Source: Hydrogenophaga sp. (GTDB lineage Bacteria; Pseudomonadota; Gammaproteobacteria; Burkholderiales; Burkholderiaceae_C). Taken from it: a stretch of 64,000 nt of DNA. The notes beneath the pieces are model-generated. The model was not told where the DNA came from. It saw nothing but the letters and a program-made list of their open reading frames with translations, and ran no database searches. Below, in pieces: positions 61,169 through 64,000 of the stretch (position 1 is the first letter of the stretch; each line of letters begins with the position of its first letter). Both the position numbers and the translations under genes were made by a program. The stretch lies in NCBI GenBank assembly GCA_016741995.1, contig JACVCO010000001.1, forward strand, positions 1-64,000, in the 5' to 3' direction.

Positions 61169-61867
61169 ATGACCCAGCGACCCAAGAACGACCCCTACTC
61201 GCGCTTCATCCCGCGCGAGGAAATCGACGGCGTGGCCGCCTGGCAGTTCGCCGCCGTGGACGGCAGCGACCAGCGCACCCCCGTGCCCACCGACAACGGC
61301 GGCGAACCCGCGGGCGAGGGCCTGGCCGAGGCGCGCGAGCAAGCCTACGCCGAGGGCTTCCGCCACGGCCACGACGCGGGCGCGCAGTCGGTGCGCGAGG
61401 CGATGGAAGCCACCATGCGCCGCACCGCCGAGGAAACCGCGGTGCGCATGGCCCAGCTGCTGCGCACCACGCGCGAGCACCTCAAGAACAGCGAGCACGA
61501 CATCTCGCGCCACATCCTCGAACTGGCGTGCGACCTCGCGCGCCAGGTGATCCGCCAGGAACTGGTGCAACACCCGGTGCAACTGCAGGGCGTGGTGAGC
61601 GAAGCGATGTCGCAACTCATCGACGACGGCCTGCCCGCCACCGTGCGCATGAACCCGGCCGACCTCGCGCTCATGAAGGGCGCGCTGCAGGAAACCATGG
61701 GCGAGCGCGCCCCCGAGTTCGTGGCCGATCCCGCCATCAGCCCCGGGGGCTGCGTGGTCGAGTCGCACACCAATTCGGTCGACGCGACCATCGAGAAACG
61801 CTGGCTGCGCGCCATCGGCAACCTGGGGCTGAGCACGCCCTTCAACCCCGCCGACGCGGACGTATGA
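61169..61867 (+). CDS. fliH: Flagellar export ATPase regulator FliH
   Basis: A 232-residue protein that dimerises and binds FliI. It has the helical GxxxG-like segment [20 protein letters not shown] and the C-terminal domain with [13 protein letters not shown] and [14 protein letters not shown]. The start 61169 lies 7 bp after the fliG stop; an upstream ATG at 61133 would lie inside fliG. Its stop overlaps the fliI start. Confidence 0.93.
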   Translation: MTQRPKNDPYSRFIPREEIDGVAAWQFAAVDGSDQRTPVPTDNGGEPAGEGLAEAREQAYAEGFRHGHDAGAQSVREAMEATMRRTAEETAVRMAQLLRTTREHLKNSEHDISRHILELACDLARQVIRQELVQHPVQLQGVVSEAMSQLIDDGLPATVRMNPADLALMKGALQETMGERAPEFVADPAISPGGCVVESHTNSVDATIEKRWLRAIGNLGLSTPFNPADADV

Positions 61868-63345
61868 CCGACAGCACCTTCGACCAGACCCCGAGCCGCT
61901 GGGGCCACTACATGGAAGACCTGCGCGCCAGCGCGCAGGCCCCCACGCCGCTGGAGGTGCGCGGCACGCTCACCAAGCTCGCGGGCCTGGTGCTCGAGGC
62001 CGTGGGCCTGCGCGTGCCGGTGGGCTCGCAATGCCTGATCGACAACGGCCAGAAGCAGCCCGTGCTGGCCGAGGTGGTGGGGTTCTCGAAAGACCGCGCC
62101 TTCCTCATGCCCGCGGGCGACGTGCACGGCCTGGCCAGCGGCGCCAGCGTGACGCCGCTGCCGCCCTACCGCAGCGTGCCCAAGCTGGGCCAGGACAACC
62201 CGCCCCCCTCGCCCAACGACCGCAGCGTGCTCAGCCTGCCGATGGGCCGGGGCCTGCTCGGCCGCGTGGTCGATTCGCACGGCCACCCGCTGGACCACCA
62301 GGGCCCGCTGCGCGACGTGAGCATCGCGCCGCTGGAGCGCGCCCCGCTCAACGCCATGGACCGCGACCCGGTTCGTGTGCCGCTGGACACCGGCGTGCGC
62401 GCGATCAACGCCATGCTCACCGTGGGCCGCGGCCAGCGCCTGGGCCTGTTCGCCGGTTCCGGCGTGGGCAAGAGCGTGCTGCTGGGCATGATGGCCCGCT
62501 ACACCAAGGCCGACGTGATCGTGGTCGGCCTGATCGGCGAACGCGGCCGCGAGGTGAAGGAATTCATCGAGGACATCCTGGGTGAGGAAGGCCGCCGCCG
62601 CAGCGTGGTGGTGGCCGCGCCGGCCGACGCACCGCCGCTGGTGCGCATGCAGGGCGCCAGCTACGCCACCGCCATTGCCGAGCGCTTCCGCGACGACGGG
62701 CTGCACGTGCTGCTGCTGATGGATTCGCTCACCCGCTACGCCATGGCGCAGCGCGAGATCGCGCTGGCCATCGGCGAGCCGCCGGCCACCAAGGGCTACC
62801 CGCCCTCGTGCTTCGCGCGCCTGCCGCAACTGGTGGAGCGCAGCGGCAACGGCCTCAACGGCCGCGGCTCCATCACCGCCTTCTACACCGTGCTCTCCGA
62901 GGGCGACGACCAGCAGGACCCGATCGCCGACGCGGCGCGCGCCATCCTGGACGGCCACATCGTGCTCTCGCGCGCGCTCGCCGAATCGGGCCACTACCCC
63001 GCCATCGACGTGGAGGCCTCGGCCTCGCGCGTGATGCACAACGTGGCCAAGCCGCAGCACCTGGAGCTGGCGCGCAAGTTCCGCGCGAACTACTCGCGCT
63101 ACCAGAAGAGCCGCGACCTGATCCAGCTCGGCGCCTATGTGGCCGGCAGCGACCCCGAGACCGACCGCGCGATCCTGCTCTACCCGGGCTTGCAGCGCTT
63201 CCTGATGCAGGACATGCGCGAGGCCGCGCCGATGGGCGAGAGCCTGCGCCAGTTGCAGACCGCGCTGCAGGAAGACAAACCCGCTGCTCAAGCCGCACGC
63301 GGCACCCGCGCCCACCACAACCCCTATGAAGGCAACAACGGATGA
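61864..63345 (+). CDS. fliI: Flagellar export ATPase FliI
   Basis: A 493-residue F1-type ATPase. It has Walker [13 protein letters not shown], Walker [20 protein letters not shown] and [17 protein letters not shown]; the catalytic glutamate lies in [13 protein letters not shown]. Length is longer than E. coli FliI (457) by an extended N-terminus and a short tail. ATGA junctions at both ends join it to fliH and fliJ. Confidence 0.96.
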   Translation: MTDSTFDQTPSRWGHYMEDLRASAQAPTPLEVRGTLTKLAGLVLEAVGLRVPVGSQCLIDNGQKQPVLAEVVGFSKDRAFLMPAGDVHGLASGASVTPLPPYRSVPKLGQDNPPPSPNDRSVLSLPMGRGLLGRVVDSHGHPLDHQGPLRDVSIAPLERAPLNAMDRDPVRVPLDTGVRAINAMLTVGRGQRLGLFAGSGVGKSVLLGMMARYTKADVIVVGLIGERGREVKEFIEDILGEEGRRRSVVVAAPADAPPLVRMQGASYATAIAERFRDDGLHVLLLMDSLTRYAMAQREIALAIGEPPATKGYPPSCFARLPQLVERSGNGLNGRGSITAFYTVLSEGDDQQDPIADAARAILDGHIVLSRALAESGHYPAIDVEASASRVMHNVAKPQHLELARKFRANYSRYQKSRDLIQLGAYVAGSDPETDRAILLYPGLQRFLMQDMREAAPMGESLRQLQTALQEDKPAAQAARGTRAHHNPYEGNNG

Positions 63346-63821
63346 CCCGCCCGGCACAGAACCTGGACAAGGTCATTGAGCTGGCCGAAGGCCGCCGCGA
63401 CGACGCGCTGGCCGAGTTCGCGCGCGAACAGACCGAGCAGCGCCAGGCGCAGACGCAGATGGACCAGCTCACCACCTACGCCGACGAAGCGCAGCGCCGC
63501 TGGGCCGAGCGCGGCGCCGCCGGCGTGGACGTGGCGCTGCTGATGCACCACCGCCAGTTCATGGCCAAGCTCGACCACGCGATGGAGTTCCAGCAGGGCG
63601 TGCTGGCCGAGCGCGCGCAGCGCGTGGAACGCGCCCAGGCCGCCGTGCACGAGGCCGAGCGCGAGCTCGCCAGCCTGCGCAAGTACGTGGAGCGCCAGGT
63701 CGACGCCTGGCAGCAGACGCTGCAGCGCCGCGAGCAGAAACACACCGACGAGATGGCGCAGAACATCCACCGCCGCCGCCTCGAAAACGACAGCAGTTTC
63801 CAGCCGATGTCATCCTCATGA
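63342..63821 (+). CDS. fliJ: Flagellar export chaperone FliJ
   Basis: A 159-residue coiled-coil protein, stalk of the FliI hexamer, with heptad-rich helices ([40 protein letters not shown]). E. coli FliJ has 147 residues. Its start overlaps the fliI stop and its stop overlaps the fliK start. Assignment is by coiled-coil character and synteny. Confidence 0.92.
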   Translation: MTRPAQNLDKVIELAEGRRDDALAEFAREQTEQRQAQTQMDQLTTYADEAQRRWAERGAAGVDVALLMHHRQFMAKLDHAMEFQQGVLAERAQRVERAQAAVHEAERELASLRKYVERQVDAWQQTLQRREQKHTDEMAQNIHRRRLENDSSFQPMSSS

Positions 63822-64000
63822 GCACGCCCACGCCCGCCACCACCCACGCCCCGTCCCACGCCGCGCAAGCCGGCGCGCGCCCCGCCGCCAACGTGCACGG
63901 CCAGCGCCAGGCGCCGGTGGACCTGTTCGCCACCCTGCTCGCGCTCGCGGCCGACGCCACGCCGCTGGACGCCGCGGCCACCGACCCGCTGGCCGGCGAC
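63818..64000 (+). CDS. fliK: Flagellar hook-length control protein FliK, N-terminal fragment
   Basis: The first 61 codons of a gene that leaves the window. The translation is low-complexity Ala/Pro/His/Thr-rich and contains PVDLFATLLALAADATP, resembling the N-terminal hook-length ruler part of FliK in Burkholderiales. The ATG at 63818 overlaps the fliJ stop. The call is mainly by position. Confidence 0.78.
   Translation, partial: MSTPTPATTHAPSHAAQAGARPAANVHGQRQAPVDLFATLLALAADATPLDAAATDPLAGD

Noticed and set aside
58291-61185. 964-residue minus-strand open frame opposite fliF and fliG
   Set aside because: It is antisense to two clear flagellar genes, has a shadow-type composition and no recognisable motif.

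Overview
The window is a GC-rich chromosomal segment. Its gene order and protein types point to a Burkholderiales bacterium of the Comamonadaceae type (Hydrogenophaga/Acidovorax-like): FlhDC as flagellar master regulator together with FlhF/FlhG, flgA facing flgBCDEFGHIJKL, motAB-cheYZ beside flhBAFG-fliA, and TRAP and peptide-type ABC transporters. No rRNA, tRNA, CRISPR array, insertion sequence or prophage was recognised. The genus is an inference from gene content and was not tested.

Left part (1-18.6 kb), metabolism and transport: the 3' end of a KdpD-like kinase with KdpE; a TRAP transporter membrane pair without a binding protein; a class A beta-lactamase; a cluster for N-carbamoyl/hydantoin- or amide-type nitrogen compounds (M20 carbamoylase, FCD-type GntR regulator, amidase, five-gene peptide-type ABC importer, and a divergently transcribed hydantoin-racemase-like gene); an acyltransferase; two GNAT acetyltransferases; queC; and a HigBA-type toxin-antitoxin pair. 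A 10-bp motif, TTGTATGCAA, occurs twice in the divergent promoter region of the catabolic cluster and is the best candidate for its operator.

Centre (18.7-49.5 kb), flagella: an HDOD protein gene coupled to flgLKJIHGFEDCB (minus strand), then flgA, flgM and flgN (plus strand). A 6-kb accessory block follows (membrane-embedded alpha/beta hydrolase, VOC protein, GGCT-like protein, lipoprotein, cupin, and an AT-richer orphan coiled-coil gene). Next is the minus-strand block flhD-flhC, motA-motB-cheY-cheZ, flhB-flhA-flhF-flhG-fliA-maf. The FlhG homologue keeps the FlhF-activating DQAxxLR motif but has no P-loop.

Right part (49.5-64 kb): two tandem flagellin genes, each with its own sigma-28-type promoter and a related 3' hairpin, then fliD, fliS and fliT. 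A 2.7-kb minus-strand accessory block (NTF2-like, transglutaminase-like, DUF4256, DHFR-like, VOC) follows, then fliE facing fliFGHIJ and the start of fliK, which runs off the window.

Regulation readable from the sequence: flhDC would drive class II promoters. Putative FlhD4C2 boxes, two half-sites 11 bp apart, lie in the flgB/flgA, fliE/fliF and flhB upstream regions. FliA, held by FlgM, would drive class III promoters with TAAA-type -35 and CCGA-type -10 elements 11 bp apart before flgM, both flagellin genes and fliS. A perfect -10 element with a poor -35 precedes motA. Hairpins sit directly at the flhB, fliD and beta-lactamase start regions.
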